From NCBI GenBank assembly GCA_030692045.1, contig JAUYCX010000037.1, positions 225,357 to 289,356 on the forward strand: 64,000 bases of DNA, read 5' to 3'. This DNA comes from Candidatus Omnitrophota bacterium (GTDB lineage Bacteria > Omnitrophota > Gorgyraeia > JAUYCX01). Position numbers and translations under genes: made by a program. Shown piece by piece: positions 38,151-47,810 of the stretch (position 1 is the first letter of the stretch; each line of letters opens with the position of its first letter). The notes beneath the pieces are model-generated. The model was not told where the DNA came from and ran no database searches. It worked only from the letters and a program-made list of their open reading frames with translations.

Positions 38151-41100
38151 ATGAATGATGTGCTGGGATTGAAAAGAGAAGTTAAGTACTATCTTAATCA
38201 TGATGGTAAATTTGTAATTGAGAATTTTAGTTTAAGCCCACCATTTACGAACTTCTTCCCGGGAATTGCTGGTGTGTGGGGAATACCAATGTGGGTTTTT
38301 TACTGTAACCGAGGACAGGCTATTGGCAGTTTTGGCATTGAAGGAAAGGACAAGGCAATATTAGAGTTCTTGCCAGCAAACAAGGCCTACAGAACTACAC
38401 CTACGCAGGGATTTAGAACATTTCTTAAAATAAATTCTGGTAATAAAAAAATATTTTACGAGCCATTTTCCAATAATCCTCAGAATCTTAATTTCCAAAT
38501 TAATCAAAAGATGTCTATTTCCTCGTACGATTTAACAATAGAGGAAGAAAATAAAACTATAGGCCTTAATGTAACCATCAATTATTTTACTATTCCTAAT
38601 GAGCCATTCTCAGCACTGGTTAGACAACTTACAATTAAAAATGCTTCGACACAAAAGATGAATTTAGAGCTTGTCGATGGGTTACCCGTAGTTATTCCCT
38701 ATGGCTTACCCGACAGGCTTCTTAAAGATATGTGCCGAACAATTGAGGCTTGGTTTGAAGTGGTAAATTTAGAAAAAAAGGCACCATTTTACAATTTAAA
38801 AGTCGAAGTTTCTGATAAGCCATATGTCAGTCATATAAAGGAAGGTAATTTCTTTGTAAGTTTCTATCAAGAAAACAACAAGGCAACATTCTTGGAGCCG
38901 ATTGTGAATACATCTTGCGTGTTCGGAACAGTTACTGGATTTGGTTGGCCTCAAAAATTTCTTTTAAGTGAGCATTTTAAAACTCCCAAAAGGCAGATTA
39001 CAGATAACGTAACCCCCTGCGCCTTTGGTTATTTAGATTTTAATTTAAAGCCGCTTCAAGAAAAAACAATTATTTCTCTAATTGGCCATATCTCAAGCCA
39101 GCAGAGATTAAATAGTTTATTAAAAACAATCACTTCAAAGGATTATATCTTTAAGAAATCTTTGAAGAATAAAGAGATTATTGAAAGGTTGCAAAGTTTT
39201 TCTTTAACCGCAAGCTCTTCAAGAGAATTTAATCTTTATTGTCAGCAATTCTTTCTAGATAATGTTATGCGTGGCGGCTTACCGCTTTCTTTAGAAACCC
39301 ACGAAGGAAAGGTTATATTTTATGTTTTTTCCAGAAAACATGGTGACCCCGAACGCGATTATAACAAATTTGTCTTATCACCCACATATTTATCTCAAGG
39401 CAATGGGAGTTTCCGCGATGTAAATCAAAACAGAAGAAATGATGTTTGGTTTAACCCTGATGTGAAAGACAGCAACATTGTAAGCTTTTTTAATCTTGTT
39501 CAGGCAGATGGTTTTAATCCTTTGGTAATAAAAGGAACGAGCTTTGTAATTGATGACCCAGAGAACCTGGATGAAATCTTAAATAGTTATGTAGAAGATA
39601 AAGATAAAAAAAGAGTGAAGGAGTTACTTAAGAGGCCATTTGTGCCCGGGGAACTGCTTTTATTCATTGAAGAAAATGATATAAATCTAAAAACAACTCC
39701 CAAGGAATTTTTTAAGAAGGTTTTGACACATTGTCATAAGATAGATAACGCAGAACATGGCGAAGGTTTCTGGACTGACCACTGGACCTATAATACAGAT
39801 TTATTAGAGAGTTATTTAGCTATTTATCCTAAAGAATTAAGAGAAATTTTGTTAGATAAAAAAGACTTTATTTTTTATAGAAATGATGCCCGTGTTGCTT
39901 CCAGAGATAAAAAATATATCTTAACTCCTAATGGGCCCAGGCAGTATCATTCAGTCTTGGGAAAGCATGAGGATATGGATTTTGTTAATGAAGCTATTTC
40001 TTTAGGCGAGAATAAAGATAGTGATAAATTAAAGACCAAAAATGGCAAGGGCGAGGTTTATCTAACGAACTTAATCGTCAAAATTTTATGTATAATTGCT
40101 AATAAGATAGCTTCACTTGACCCTTTTGGTGTTGGCATTGAGATGGAGGCAAATAAGCCTAATTGGTATGATGCCTTAAATGGTTTGCCTTCGCTATTTG
40201 GTTCATCTATTTGCGAGACTATAGAATTGAAGCGTTTGGCAATGTTTCTAAGAAAGGCAATAAATGAGTTGGATTTAAAGCAGGGCGATAAAATCAATAT
40301 TTTTGAAGAGTTATTTGATTTTATCGCCCCCCTTACTGATTTACTAAAAACTGAAAGCGATAATTTTAAATATTGGGATATTTCTTATAGCCTAAAGGAA
40401 GATTACCGTTGTAAAATTTTGTTAGGTATTTCTGGAGCCGAAAAAGCATTTACCATTGGAAATATAAAAGAATTTCTCGATTTAGTGATTGCAAAAACTA
40501 CAAAAGCTATCAATTGCGCCTTGGATAATTCTGGCATCTGCCGGACATATTTTATTAATGAGGTAAAGGAGTATCAAATTCTTAGCCAGCAAAAGGATAA
40601 TGAAACTTACATCAGGCCGCTTAAGTTTTCTCAAAGACCTTTACCATTATTTTTGGAAGGACCTGTACATGCTTTAAAAATTGAGGGTGATATAGAAAAA
40701 GCAAAGATGCTTTATAAGACAATTAGGAAAAGCGAGTTGTTTGATAAGAAGTTAAAGATGTATAAGGTTAATGGTTATTTATCAAAAGAAACTGAAGAAA
40801 TCGGCAGGACTAAGGTTTTTCCCAGAGGCTGGTTAGAGAACGAATCTATCTGGCTGCATATGGAGTATAAATATCTTTTGGAGGTTTTAAGAAGCGGTTT
40901 GCACGAAGATTTTTTTAGAGACTTTAAAAATTGTCTTGTGCCATTTTTAAATCCCAAAAGATACGCTAGGAGTATTTTGGAGAACTCTTCTTTTATTGTT
41001 AGCAGTGTTCATCAAGATAAAAGTCTACATGGAGCAGGGTTTGTTGCGCGTTTAAGCGGCTCAACTGCAGAATTGATTCATATCTGGTTAACTATGAATG

Positions 41101-41468
41101 TTGGCAAAAAGCCTTTTCGCTGGGATAATAAAAGTGGCCTCTGCCTTGAATTTAAGCCAATTTTAGCTAATTGGCTATTCACAAACAAAAAGACAGAATT
41201 TGATTATTTTACTCTAAATGAAAAAAGAATAAAAATAAAATTGCCTAAAAATTCCTATGCCTTTAACTTCTTGGGTTCAACCTTAGTTGCGTATCATAAC
41301 CCCAAAAGAAAAAATACCTTTGGTAAAAACGCTGCTAGTATTAAGCAAATTATTTTAACCTACCTAAACGGCCGCAAAATGAAGATAGATGGCGGCCCGA
41401 TCACTTCTCCCTACTCAGAGGAGGTTAGAGACAGAAAATTTTCTCGCATCGATATAGAGTTAGAATAA
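38151..41468 (+). CDS. Large cellobiose-phosphorylase-like (GH94-related) protein
   Basis: 1105 residues without signal peptide. The N-terminal part (about 1-330) is beta-rich, like the N-domain of GH94 phosphorylases. The middle and C-terminal parts show DHWTYNTDLLESYLAIYP near 543-560, NKPNWYDALNGLPSLFGSS near 664-682 and FPRGWLENESIWLHMEYKY near 890-908, resembling long proteins annotated as cellobiose phosphorylase with an (alpha/alpha)6 barrel. A role in glucan turnover is possible. The exact substrate and whether it is a phosphorylase are not settled by sequence. Confidence 0.6.
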   Translation: MNDVLGLKREVKYYLNHDGKFVIENFSLSPPFTNFFPGIAGVWGIPMWVFYCNRGQAIGSFGIEGKDKAILEFLPANKAYRTTPTQGFRTFLKINSGNKKIFYEPFSNNPQNLNFQINQKMSISSYDLTIEEENKTIGLNVTINYFTIPNEPFSALVRQLTIKNASTQKMNLELVDGLPVVIPYGLPDRLLKDMCRTIEAWFEVVNLEKKAPFYNLKVEVSDKPYVSHIKEGNFFVSFYQENNKATFLEPIVNTSCVFGTVTGFGWPQKFLLSEHFKTPKRQITDNVTPCAFGYLDFNLKPLQEKTIISLIGHISSQQRLNSLLKTITSKDYIFKKSLKNKEIIERLQSFSLTASSSREFNLYCQQFFLDNVMRGGLPLSLETHEGKVIFYVFSRKHGDPERDYNKFVLSPTYLSQGNGSFRDVNQNRRNDVWFNPDVKDSNIVSFFNLVQADGFNPLVIKGTSFVIDDPENLDEILNSYVEDKDKKRVKELLKRPFVPGELLLFIEENDINLKTTPKEFFKKVLTHCHKIDNAEHGEGFWTDHWTYNTDLLESYLAIYPKELREILLDKKDFIFYRNDARVASRDKKYILTPNGPRQYHSVLGKHEDMDFVNEAISLGENKDSDKLKTKNGKGEVYLTNLIVKILCIIANKIASLDPFGVGIEMEANKPNWYDALNGLPSLFGSSICETIELKRLAMFLRKAINELDLKQGDKINIFEELFDFIAPLTDLLKTESDNFKYWDISYSLKEDYRCKILLGISGAEKAFTIGNIKEFLDLVIAKTTKAINCALDNSGICRTYFINEVKEYQILSQQKDNETYIRPLKFSQRPLPLFLEGPVHALKIEGDIEKAKMLYKTIRKSELFDKKLKMYKVNGYLSKETEEIGRTKVFPRGWLENESIWLHMEYKYLLEVLRSGLHEDFFRDFKNCLVPFLNPKRYARSILENSSFIVSSVHQDKSLHGAGFVARLSGSTAELIHIWLTMNVGKKPFRWDNKSGLCLEFKPILANWLFTNKKTEFDYFTLNEKRIKIKLPKNSYAFNFLGSTLVAYHNPKRKNTFGKNAASIKQIILTYLNGRKMKIDGGPITSPYSEEVRDRKFSRIDIELE

Positions 41469-41502
41469 TTCTCTTCTAATAAATTATGCCCAATTTTTAA
41501 TC

Positions 41503-41530
41503 TTGCCTTAACATTTTCTAATGGTATAAT
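41503..41530 (+). promoter_or_regulatory. Promoter of tRNA-Lys
   Basis: TTGCCT at 41503-41508, a 16-nt spacer and a perfect TATAAT at 41525-41530, 18 bp before the tRNA. Confidence 0.7.
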
Positions 41531-41548
41531 TATGACTACAAAATTCTT

Positions 41549-41621
41549 GGGCCGCTAGCTCAATCGGTAGAGCATCAGACTCTTAATCTGGGGGTTGAAG
41601 GTTCGATTCCTTCGCGGCTCA
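41549..41621 (+). tRNA. tRNA-Lys(CTT)
   Basis: 73 nt: acceptor GGGCCGC/GCGGCTC with one G-T pair, anticodon loop CTCTTAA (CTT), T-arm GAAGG-TTCGATT-CCTTC, discriminator A, no CCA. Confidence 0.94.
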
Positions 41622-41623
41622 GT

Positions 41624-41682
41624 GGATTTTGCCAAGCAAAATCCCTCCCGAGCGACCATAATTTTACTTGTCAGTCGCGAGG
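41624..41682. repeat. Palindromes directly after tRNA-Lys
   Basis: GGATTTTGC/GCAAAATCC (41624-41632, 41636-41644) forms a perfect 9-bp hairpin, followed by CCCTCCCGAGCGAC and GTCGCGAGGG arms around an A/T loop. CCCGAGC is shared with the tRNA-Arg insertions. They separate the tRNA from archease. Confidence 0.7.
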
Positions 41683-41699
41683 GACAAAACAATTTAGAT

Positions 41700-42116
41700 A
41701 TGCAAAAATTTACTATCATTTCACATACAGCGGATACTGGAATAGAAGTCAAAGCCAATACTTTAGAAGAATTATTTGAAAATGCCGCTTTGGGAATGTT
41801 TAGTATAATTGCTGATTTAACTCAAATTAAAGCAAAGGAACGATTGGAAATAGAAGTCAAGGCAGAAGACTTAAATGAACTTTTCTTAAATTGGTTACGC
41901 GAGCTACTTTATCAATTCAATACGAGCTACATTTTATTTAAGGAATTTATGATAAGAAAGTTAAACGATAAAAGATTAATTGCCTATGTTTGGGGAGATA
42001 AGATCGGAACTAAAAAAGGCATCATTAACACAGAAATCAAGGCAGTTACCTATCACGAATTTAAATTAGAAAAAAAAGATTCTTGCTGGAAAGCGCAGGT
42101 GATTTTCGATGTCTGA
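41700..42116 (+). CDS. Archease
   Basis: 138 residues from the ATG at 41700; earlier in-frame starts fall in the tRNA and palindrome. SHTADTGIEVKANTLEELFENAALGMF near the N-terminus (in two pieces around residue 20) is the family signature, with DLNELFLNWLRELLY and the C-terminal YHEFKLEK. Archease activates the RNA ligase RtcB, whose gene overlaps it by 8 bp. Confidence 0.92.
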   Translation: MQKFTIISHTADTGIEVKANTLEELFENAALGMFSIIADLTQIKAKERLEIEVKAEDLNELFLNWLRELLYQFNTSYILFKEFMIRKLNDKRLIAYVWGDKIGTKKGIINTEIKAVTYHEFKLEKKDSCWKAQVIFDV

Positions 42117-43566
42117 GGTTTGGCAAGGTGCTTTAAGAAAGATTGATGAGTACCGCTATTGTATCCCCAAATCCTACAAGGATGGAATGAGGGTAGATGG
42201 TATTATTTACGTTGACGAGAAGTTATTGAAGGACATTAGACACGATAAGGCTCTTGAACAAGTAGCAAATGTGGCATTTTTGCCGGGTATTGTTTATGCC
42301 TCATTAGCCATGCCAGATATTCACTGGGGCTATGGCTTTCCTATCGGAGGTGTAGCTGCAACTGACCCGGAAAATGGCGGAGTTATTTCGCCTGGGGGAG
42401 TGGGTTTTGACATAAATTGTGGTATTCGATTATTAAAAACCAATTTTCAATTTGAAGAAATTAAAGAAAAAATCAAAGATTTAGTTTATGCGCTTTTTAA
42501 TAATGTGCCAGCAGGAGTAGGTTCAAAGGGCGATATCCGGGTTAGCGAGCGCGAGGAAAGAGAAATTATGCTTAAAGGCGCTAAATGGGCAGTTGAGAAA
42601 GGTTTCGGTATAGAAGATGATTTGGAATGTACTGAAGAAAAAGGTGCAATCCCTGGTGCTGATCCTTATGCAGTTTCTGAGCGCGCTTACACACGTGGCA
42701 AAGCTCAATCTGGGACTTTGGGCTCAGGAAATCATTTTTTAGAAGTTCAGGTAATTGATAAAATCTTTGATCAGGAAATTGCCGATAGCTTTGGTTTATC
42801 AGAAGGCCAGGTAACAATAATGATTCATTCAGGTTCGCGCGGCTTAGGCTATCAGGTTTGCGATGAATATTCCCGGGATATGATTAAGTGCCTTGACAAA
42901 TATAAAATTACAGTTCCTGACAGGCAGCTGGCTTGTGCTCCGCTAGAATCGCCCGAGGCAAAAGCGTATATTTCGGCAATGCGCTGTGCGGCAAATTATG
43001 CCTGGAATAACCGCCAGTGTTTAATGCATTTAACTCGACGCACCTTTGAAGAAATATTTAGAAAAAGCTGGCAGGATATGGGAATGTTTCTGATTTATGA
43101 TGTATGCCACAACATTGCCAAATTTGAAAAGCACAAAGTAAATGGCAAGGAAAAAACTTTGTGCGTGCATAGAAAAGGCGCTACTCGCGCCTTTCCGCCG
43201 GGGCATCCGGACTTGCCTGCCCGTTATAAAAAAACCGGCCAGCCGGTAATTATCCCCGGAGACATGGGCAGAAACTCTTATTTACTTGTGGGAACAGAAA
43301 AGGCAGCTGAAACATTTTATAGTACCTGCCATGGCGCAGGTAGGGTAAAATCACGCACAGCTGCAACTAAGGCGTATGATGAGGGTATGCTTTTAAGAGA
43401 ATTAGAATCAAAAGGAATTTTTGTCAAAGCCTCTGGCCGTGGTACAATAGTTGAGGAAGCGCCGGGTGCATACAAGGATGTTAATGATGTAGTAAATGTT
43501 GTGCACAATGCAGGAATTTCTAAAAAGGTCTGCAGGATGAGGCCTTTAGGTGTAATTAAAGGTTAA
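42109..43566 (+). CDS. rtcB: 3'-phosphate RNA ligase RtcB
   Basis: 485 residues, full length. MPDIHWGYGFPIGGVAA near 66-82, GVGFDINCGIR near 95-105 with the metal Cys, HSGSRGLG near 240-247, the DVCHNIAKFE segment and C-terminal SGRGTIVEEAPGAYKDV are diagnostic. It joins 2',3'-cyclic phosphate and 5'-OH RNA ends using GTP and Mn. With archease it forms an RNA repair or splicing-ligation pair, next to tRNA-Lys and 5 kb from the split tRNA-Arg. Confidence 0.96.
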   Translation: MSEVWQGALRKIDEYRYCIPKSYKDGMRVDGIIYVDEKLLKDIRHDKALEQVANVAFLPGIVYASLAMPDIHWGYGFPIGGVAATDPENGGVISPGGVGFDINCGIRLLKTNFQFEEIKEKIKDLVYALFNNVPAGVGSKGDIRVSEREEREIMLKGAKWAVEKGFGIEDDLECTEEKGAIPGADPYAVSERAYTRGKAQSGTLGSGNHFLEVQVIDKIFDQEIADSFGLSEGQVTIMIHSGSRGLGYQVCDEYSRDMIKCLDKYKITVPDRQLACAPLESPEAKAYISAMRCAANYAWNNRQCLMHLTRRTFEEIFRKSWQDMGMFLIYDVCHNIAKFEKHKVNGKEKTLCVHRKGATRAFPPGHPDLPARYKKTGQPVIIPGDMGRNSYLLVGTEKAAETFYSTCHGAGRVKSRTAATKAYDEGMLLRELESKGIFVKASGRGTIVEEAPGAYKDVNDVVNVVHNAGISKKVCRMRPLGVIKG

Positions 43567-43589
43567 ACATGAGTAGGTCTTAAAATACG

Positions 43590-43985
43590 ATGTTTAAGGA
43601 AAAATTATTTTCAATAACTGGCTTTGGTATAAGTTTTATAATAATTGCTGCCGTAATACTTTTCTTTTTTATATACTCCTTAATTTGTGAATTGGAAATT
43701 CTTACAACCTTAATATTTTGGGTATTAATGTCTTCATTATTTCACTTTATATTGGGTTTGGGCATTCTTAAATTAAAGCCTTGGGCACGGCGTCTTTTGT
43801 TTACTCCCCATTGGTTTATTGCTTAATTTTGTTTATGGTTTTTTTGGAGGTTTTGCTTTCTATCCAATTTATATATTAGGATATCTTTTGATGTTTTATC
43901 TTGTTTTCTATTTGTACGTAGCCATAAATGCATTTATTTATTTCTCTCGTCCTAACGTAAAGGAACAGTTTAAAAGAGAGTTATA
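43590..43985 (+). pseudogene. Frameshifted small membrane protein with (S/T)RPxxKEQF tail
   Basis: The first frame gives 78 residues, MFKEKLFS to HWFIA, with two membrane segments. From about 43800 a second frame continues without a gap in homology-like character: PIGLLLNFVYG, two more membrane segments, then SRPNVKEQFKREL and stop at 43983-43985. The switch lies in TTTACTCCCC near 43800. Joined, it would be about 131 residues with four membrane segments. It may be a real pseudogene or a sequencing/assembly error. Confidence 0.65.
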
Positions 43986-44058
43986 AAAGGCTAAAGGGAA
44001 TTTCGAGCGTAGTCGAGGGGCGGCCGCTGGGAGTGATAAAGGGATAATAAGGGGGTGA

Positions 44059-44640
44059 GTGTTGAAGAAAGCAATAATTTTGTTAATAGTATGCCTGTTG
44101 GGCATTTCTCTTTCCTACGCTGAAAATAAACCTTTTCAAATTAGGTTAGTATTGACTAAAGAAGAAGCTAAAAACATTCCACACGATGTTTATGCTTATC
44201 AGCTGAATAAATCTAAACTCCCTCAAAAGCTTTTGGTAAGTAAAGAAGTTGCATTGGCAAACGAAGACATTAAAGAGGTATATATAATTAGAGCTGAAAA
44301 TCGCTATAAACAATATCCTGAAGTATATAGGGCGAGGGCCGAAGATGGAATAAAGACTCTTAAGATTAACAAGGAAGAAAGAAAAAAAATGTATAGCAAT
44401 CCCGAAATAAGAATATTATTTACTGATATGGGAGTAAAGAAACTTGAAGAATTCAGTAAAAGAAATCTTAAAAGAAAATGTGCAATAGTTTTTGATGGTA
44501 AGGTATTAAGTTCTCCGGTGATGATGGAACCCTTGACCGCAGGTGCAATAAGCATAGATTCTTACGATATAACGAATGATAAAGCAGCTAAAAAAATAGT
44601 TAGGCAATTAGGATTTAAACCAAGATTCCTTTATGAATAA
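44059..44640 (+). CDS. Exported protein with SecD P1-head-like domain
   Basis: 193 residues from GTG at 44059 (TTG at 44062 is an alternative; GGGGGTGA lies just upstream). A signal peptide spans about 1-21. The C-terminal part, LFTDMGVKKLEEFSKRN near 117-133, then CAIVFDGKVLSSPVMMEPL near 138-156, resembles the P1 head region of SecD, where VxDGxVxSxP is typical. It is a free-standing copy without the membrane part, so export function is uncertain. Confidence 0.65.
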   Translation: MLKKAIILLIVCLLGISLSYAENKPFQIRLVLTKEEAKNIPHDVYAYQLNKSKLPQKLLVSKEVALANEDIKEVYIIRAENRYKQYPEVYRARAEDGIKTLKINKEERKKMYSNPEIRILFTDMGVKKLEEFSKRNLKRKCAIVFDGKVLSSPVMMEPLTAGAISIDSYDITNDKAAKKIVRQLGFKPRFLYE

Positions 44641-44708
44641 GACACCCGCCCCAAAGTGAAAGAGCAGTTTTCCGCCAAAAGGATTGGCGGATCCGCCTTA
44701 GGCGGAAA
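44641..44708 (+). repeat. Remnant of a TRPKVKEQF tail with palindromes
   Basis: Directly after the preceding stop, in the same frame, the sequence codes DTRPKVKEQF and then runs into palindromes TCCGCC...GGCGGA (44671-44691) and TCCGCCTTAGGCGGA (44692-44706), ending at TAG. The tail matches those of the proteins at 1095 and 43590. The first palindrome has the same length and pattern as the one inside the broken tRNA-Arg at 49794-49814. Confidence 0.6.
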
Positions 44709-44719
44709 ATAGGATAAGG

Positions 44720-45409
44720 ATGAAAAAAATAATATCGGTTGCTTTTATTATTTTTCTTTTGATTATTGTAGCGAATCTCGATGATTTACATGCTGGTATA
44801 ATTGATAGGTCTTCTGAGGGTTATCTTTTATATGTTCCTAAGGCAGCTATATCGGGTCAGAAATCTCCTGTATTAATTTGCTTGCCCGGCTGGGGCGTAG
44901 CAGCCAAACAAGATATCAATATGTGGAGTTTTCCCGCAGAAAAAAATGGTTTTGTAGTTGTTGGTTTGGATGTAAACTATAACTTAATTAATTCTGCTTC
45001 GGATGTTCAGAACCTTTATAACAGGATTATGAAAATTGTAAATTTACTCGCATTTTCTTATCCTGTAGATTTGAAAAGATTATATATCGCCGGCACTTCT
45101 GCTGGAGGAATAATGTCTATTTCTTTGGCTCTGATGTATTCTAAAAGATTTGTTGCGGTGGGAGTTGTAAGCGGAGCAAGATTAGGTTTTAGTGCGCAAA
45201 ATTATTTAAGTAATGCCAGAAATATTCGTTTTTATATGGTCCACGGAGACCAAGACAATAAGATTCCTGTTTCAGAGTTTTATTTGACCAAAGAACAACT
45301 AGGAAGAAACGGTGCAATTATAGAATTTAATATTATTCAACAGGGTGGTCATTCCTTGCCATCCAATGCCTACAGAGAAGCTGTGGATTGGTTAGCGAAG
45401 GTAAAGTGA
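44720..45409 (+). CDS. Exported alpha/beta hydrolase (esterase/depolymerase-like)
   Basis: 229 residues with a signal peptide (about 1-25). The nucleophile elbow GTSAGG near 132-137, VHGDQDNKIP near 176-185 with the acidic residue, and GGHSLP near 212-217 with the catalytic His form a triad. The layout resembles small polyhydroxybutyrate depolymerase or feruloyl-esterase-like proteins. The substrate is unknown. Confidence 0.78.
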   Translation: MKKIISVAFIIFLLIIVANLDDLHAGIIDRSSEGYLLYVPKAAISGQKSPVLICLPGWGVAAKQDINMWSFPAEKNGFVVVGLDVNYNLINSASDVQNLYNRIMKIVNLLAFSYPVDLKRLYIAGTSAGGIMSISLALMYSKRFVAVGVVSGARLGFSAQNYLSNARNIRFYMVHGDQDNKIPVSEFYLTKEQLGRNGAIIEFNIIQQGGHSLPSNAYREAVDWLAKVK

Positions 45410-45419
45410 AAGGTGAAAT

Positions 45420-46688
45420 ATGCTGGATATAAAATTCATTCGCGATAACACAGAAATTGTAAAAAATTCAATTAGAAATCGCAGTTTAGAAATTGATATT
45501 GATGCTTTGCTTAAATTGGACGAGCAAAGGCGAAAAACTCTTTTATCTCTTGAGGATCTTAGGGCTAAAAAAAATAAAGCCAATGATGAAATTACCGCGC
45601 TTCTTAAAGAAAAGAAAAATCCCAAAGAAAAAATAGAGCAAATGAAGAATATTTCGCAAGAATCAAAATCGTTTGAAGTTAATTTAAAAGAGCTCGAAGT
45701 TAGTATTAATGAATTTTTATTAACAATTCCCAATGTGCCGCATGAATCAGTTCCTGTTGGAGATGTTTCCAAGAAATCAATTGTAAGAACCTGGGGCAGT
45801 CCAAAGAAATTGGATTTTCCAGCTCGCACGCATATAGAACTTGCCCAGCATTTAGATATCATAGATTTTCCTCGCGCAGCAAAGATAACCGGCTCAAATT
45901 TTGTTCTGTTTAAAAAAGAGGGAGCCAGATTGGAGCGTGCACTCTATAATTTTATGCTGGATTTGCATACACTTAAAAATGGTTATACTGAAATCTTTCC
46001 GCCATTTTTGGTAAACCGTGCTTCAATGACTGGCACAGGCCAGTTACCGAAGTTAGAAGAGGATATGTATCGGCTGAAGGATGACGATTTGTTTTTAATT
46101 CCTACTGCAGAGGTGCCAGTAACTAATATCCATCGAGACGAGGTTTTAAGTGAAGAGCTATTGCCAATTTATTACACTGCTTATACAGCTTGTTTTAGGC
46201 GAGAAGCAGGTTCTTATGGCAAAGAAACTAAGGGTTTAATTCGCGTGCATCAATTTGATAAGGTTGAGTTAGTTAAGTTTGTTAAACCCGAAACTTCTTA
46301 TGATGAGTTGGAAAAATTAGTGGCTAATGCTGAAGAGGTGTTAAGAATTTTGGGACTACCTTATCGAGTTGTAGTACTACCCAGCGCCGATTTAAGTTTT
46401 TCAGCCAGCAAATGCTATGATTTAGAGGCTTACGCGCCAGGAATTGATACATGGCTTGAAGTTTCTAGTTGCAGTAATTTTACAGATTTTCAAGCGCGGC
46501 GCGCAAATATTAGATTTAGAAGTAAAGACGGTAAAAAAGTTTCATATCTTCATACCCTTAACGGCTCTGGAGTTGCTTTGGCGCGCACAGTGATTGCTCT
46601 TTTAGAAAATTACCAACAGCCAGACGGCTCTGTAGTTATACCTGAGGCATTAAGGCCATATATGGAGGGTAAAGAAAAAATTGGCTAA
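45420..46688 (+). CDS. serS: Seryl-tRNA synthetase
   Basis: 422 residues. The N-terminal coiled-coil arm (about 1-110) binds the long variable arm of tRNA-Ser. The class II motifs include [20 protein letters not shown] near 260-279 and [20 protein letters not shown] near 379-398. Four tRNA-Ser genes lie within the next 4 kb, all with the long variable arm this enzyme recognises. Confidence 0.97.
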   Translation: MLDIKFIRDNTEIVKNSIRNRSLEIDIDALLKLDEQRRKTLLSLEDLRAKKNKANDEITALLKEKKNPKEKIEQMKNISQESKSFEVNLKELEVSINEFLLTIPNVPHESVPVGDVSKKSIVRTWGSPKKLDFPARTHIELAQHLDIIDFPRAAKITGSNFVLFKKEGARLERALYNFMLDLHTLKNGYTEIFPPFLVNRASMTGTGQLPKLEEDMYRLKDDDLFLIPTAEVPVTNIHRDEVLSEELLPIYYTAYTACFRREAGSYGKETKGLIRVHQFDKVELVKFVKPETSYDELEKLVANAEEVLRILGLPYRVVVLPSADLSFSASKCYDLEAYAPGIDTWLEVSSCSNFTDFQARRANIRFRSKDGKKVSYLHTLNGSGVALARTVIALLENYQQPDGSVVIPEALRPYMEGKEKIG

Positions 46689-47280
46689 CAAAATAATTAG
46701 TATTTTAAAATTAATCTTTGCAGTTTTACTTTTGCCAATTGTGATAGCAATTTCATTTAGCTTTTACAGCCAATTAAATATTTTGGAAAACCTTACTGTA
46801 AGTTATTTTACTTGGGGCATATTTTCCTTTCTAATTTTGTACCATTTAATTTGGGAGCCAGAAATTATTTTTAAAAAAGGCCAAAGAATTGTGGAGATTA
46901 TCTTTAAATTTTTTACCCCCCTTGTAAAGATAGCTTCATTTTGCCTGCCTATCTATACATTACTAACTTTAATAATTTATTTGTTATTATCCCTATTAAC
47001 TGCAGAGCTTAAAAATTTTGTAAATTATTTTATCTTTTTTGTCAGCTTTTTTTTAACGATGCATATTGTTTTTGCTGCTAAATCTTTGAAATCCCGGGAA
47101 TCGGATTTTTTAAAGGCAAATTATTTCTTTGCTATGGAGCTAATTTATATTGTAAATTTATCTATAATTGCCGGTGCGTTTAATCTTATTTTCTGGGATT
47201 TTTCATTCTTAGATTTCTTTAGGCTTTCCTGCCAGAATACACAAAATATCTTCTTACCCATTTTTAATCAGCTGTTCTAA
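46681..47280 (+). CDS. Unknown membrane protein with about five membrane segments
   Basis: 199 residues from a TTG start at 46681 with GGAGGG 10 nt upstream, overlapping serS by 8 bp. Hydrophobic segments lie near 7-28, 39-56, 81-107, 113-132 and 145-168. [15 protein letters not shown] near 57-71 is a soluble loop. I recognise no family. It is probably co-transcribed with serS. Confidence 0.65.
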   Translation: MANKIISILKLIFAVLLLPIVIAISFSFYSQLNILENLTVSYFTWGIFSFLILYHLIWEPEIIFKKGQRIVEIIFKFFTPLVKIASFCLPIYTLLTLIIYLLLSLLTAELKNFVNYFIFFVSFFLTMHIVFAAKSLKSRESDFLKANYFFAMELIYIVNLSIIAGAFNLIFWDFSFLDFFRLSCQNTQNIFLPIFNQLF

Positions 47281-47301
47281 AGCAAAATAAATTCTCTCAA
47301 A

Positions 47302-47330
47302 TTGACAATAATTTACTTTAATGTTATTAT
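47302..47330 (+). promoter_or_regulatory. Promoter before the tRNA-Ser cluster
   Basis: TTGACA at 47302-47307, a 17-nt spacer and TATTAT at 47325-47330. It precedes the palindromes and the broken and intact tRNA-Ser copies. Confidence 0.7.
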
Positions 47331-47348
47331 TTAAAAAGCATGGACTTA

Positions 47349-47420
47349 GATCCCTCGCCACTGATTTTTAAAAAGTAGTGGCTCGGGATCCAAAATCTCT
47401 GATTTTTATCAGAGAGAGAT
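47349..47420. repeat. Palindromes, family C copy 1
   Basis: GATCCC-CGCCACT and AGTGGC-CGGGATC arms (47349-47390) surround a loop of ATTTTTAAAAA type. A second hairpin pairs CAAAATCTCTGA with TCAGAGAGAGATTTTG up to the broken tRNA-Ser. A copy at 48094-48133 keeps the CGCCAC...GTGG core and loop, with different but still pairing outer arms. Confidence 0.7.
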
Positions 47421-47423
47421 TTT

Positions 47424-47589
47424 GGAGGCGTGGCTGAGTGGTTGTCCCGATGTAATACGTTAAATTAGTTTCGGGATCCCGAAGAGTTTCAGAAGCAGAA
47501 GCTGCAATCGGGAAAAGCGGCGGTCTTGCGACTGAACGAAGCGGAGGAATCCTGACGAAGGCGGGAAAAACTGTTCCCTTTGAATTTTT
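47424..47589 (+). pseudogene. Broken tRNA-Ser with insertions in D- and anticodon loops
   Basis: GGAGGCGTGGCTGAGTGGTTG (47424-47444; 21 nt identical to the intact gene at 47590) is interrupted by a palindrome-rich insert with TCCCGA...TCGGGA, then AAAGCGGCGGTCTTG (about 47514-47528) resumes the tRNA up to the anticodon loop, where a second insert (CGACTGAACGAAGCGG and on) breaks it. No 3' half precedes the intact gene. Confidence 0.75.
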
Positions 47590-47678
47590 GGAGGCGTGGC
47601 TGAGTGGTTGAAAGCGGCGGTCTTGAAAACCGTTAGAGGCCGTAAGGTTTCTCGAGGGTTCGAATCCTTCCGCCTCCG
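47590..47678 (+). tRNA. tRNA-Ser(TGA)
   Basis: 89 nt with long variable arm: acceptor GGAGGCG/CGCCTCC, anticodon loop CTTGAAA (TGA), T-arm GAGGG-TTCGAAT-CCTTC, discriminator G, no CCA. Confidence 0.95.
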
Positions 47679-47692
47679 GCGAGAGATGTTTT

Positions 47693-47778
47693 GGAAGGGT
47701 GGCCGAGTGGTTGAAGGCGCCGCTCTCGAAAAGCGGTGTGGTTATAAGCCATCGTGAGTTCGAATCTCACCCCTTCCG
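47693..47778 (+). tRNA. tRNA-Ser(CGA)
   Basis: 86 nt with long variable arm: acceptor GGAAGGG/CCCTTCC, anticodon loop CTCGAAA (CGA), T-arm GTGAG-TTCGAAT-CTCAC, discriminator G, no CCA. It lies 14 bp after tRNA-Ser(TGA). Confidence 0.95.
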
Positions 47779-47810
47779 TATTTTTGGGTAACCGATTAAA
47801 GGAGGTGGAC

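Noticed and set aside
41595..41699. N-terminal extension of archease
   Set aside because: It would start inside tRNA-Lys and read through palindromes; archease homologues start at 41700.
47754..47810. Upstream start for the small membrane protein
   Set aside because: It lies inside tRNA-Ser(CGA); the ATG at 47811 has an ideal ribosome-binding site.
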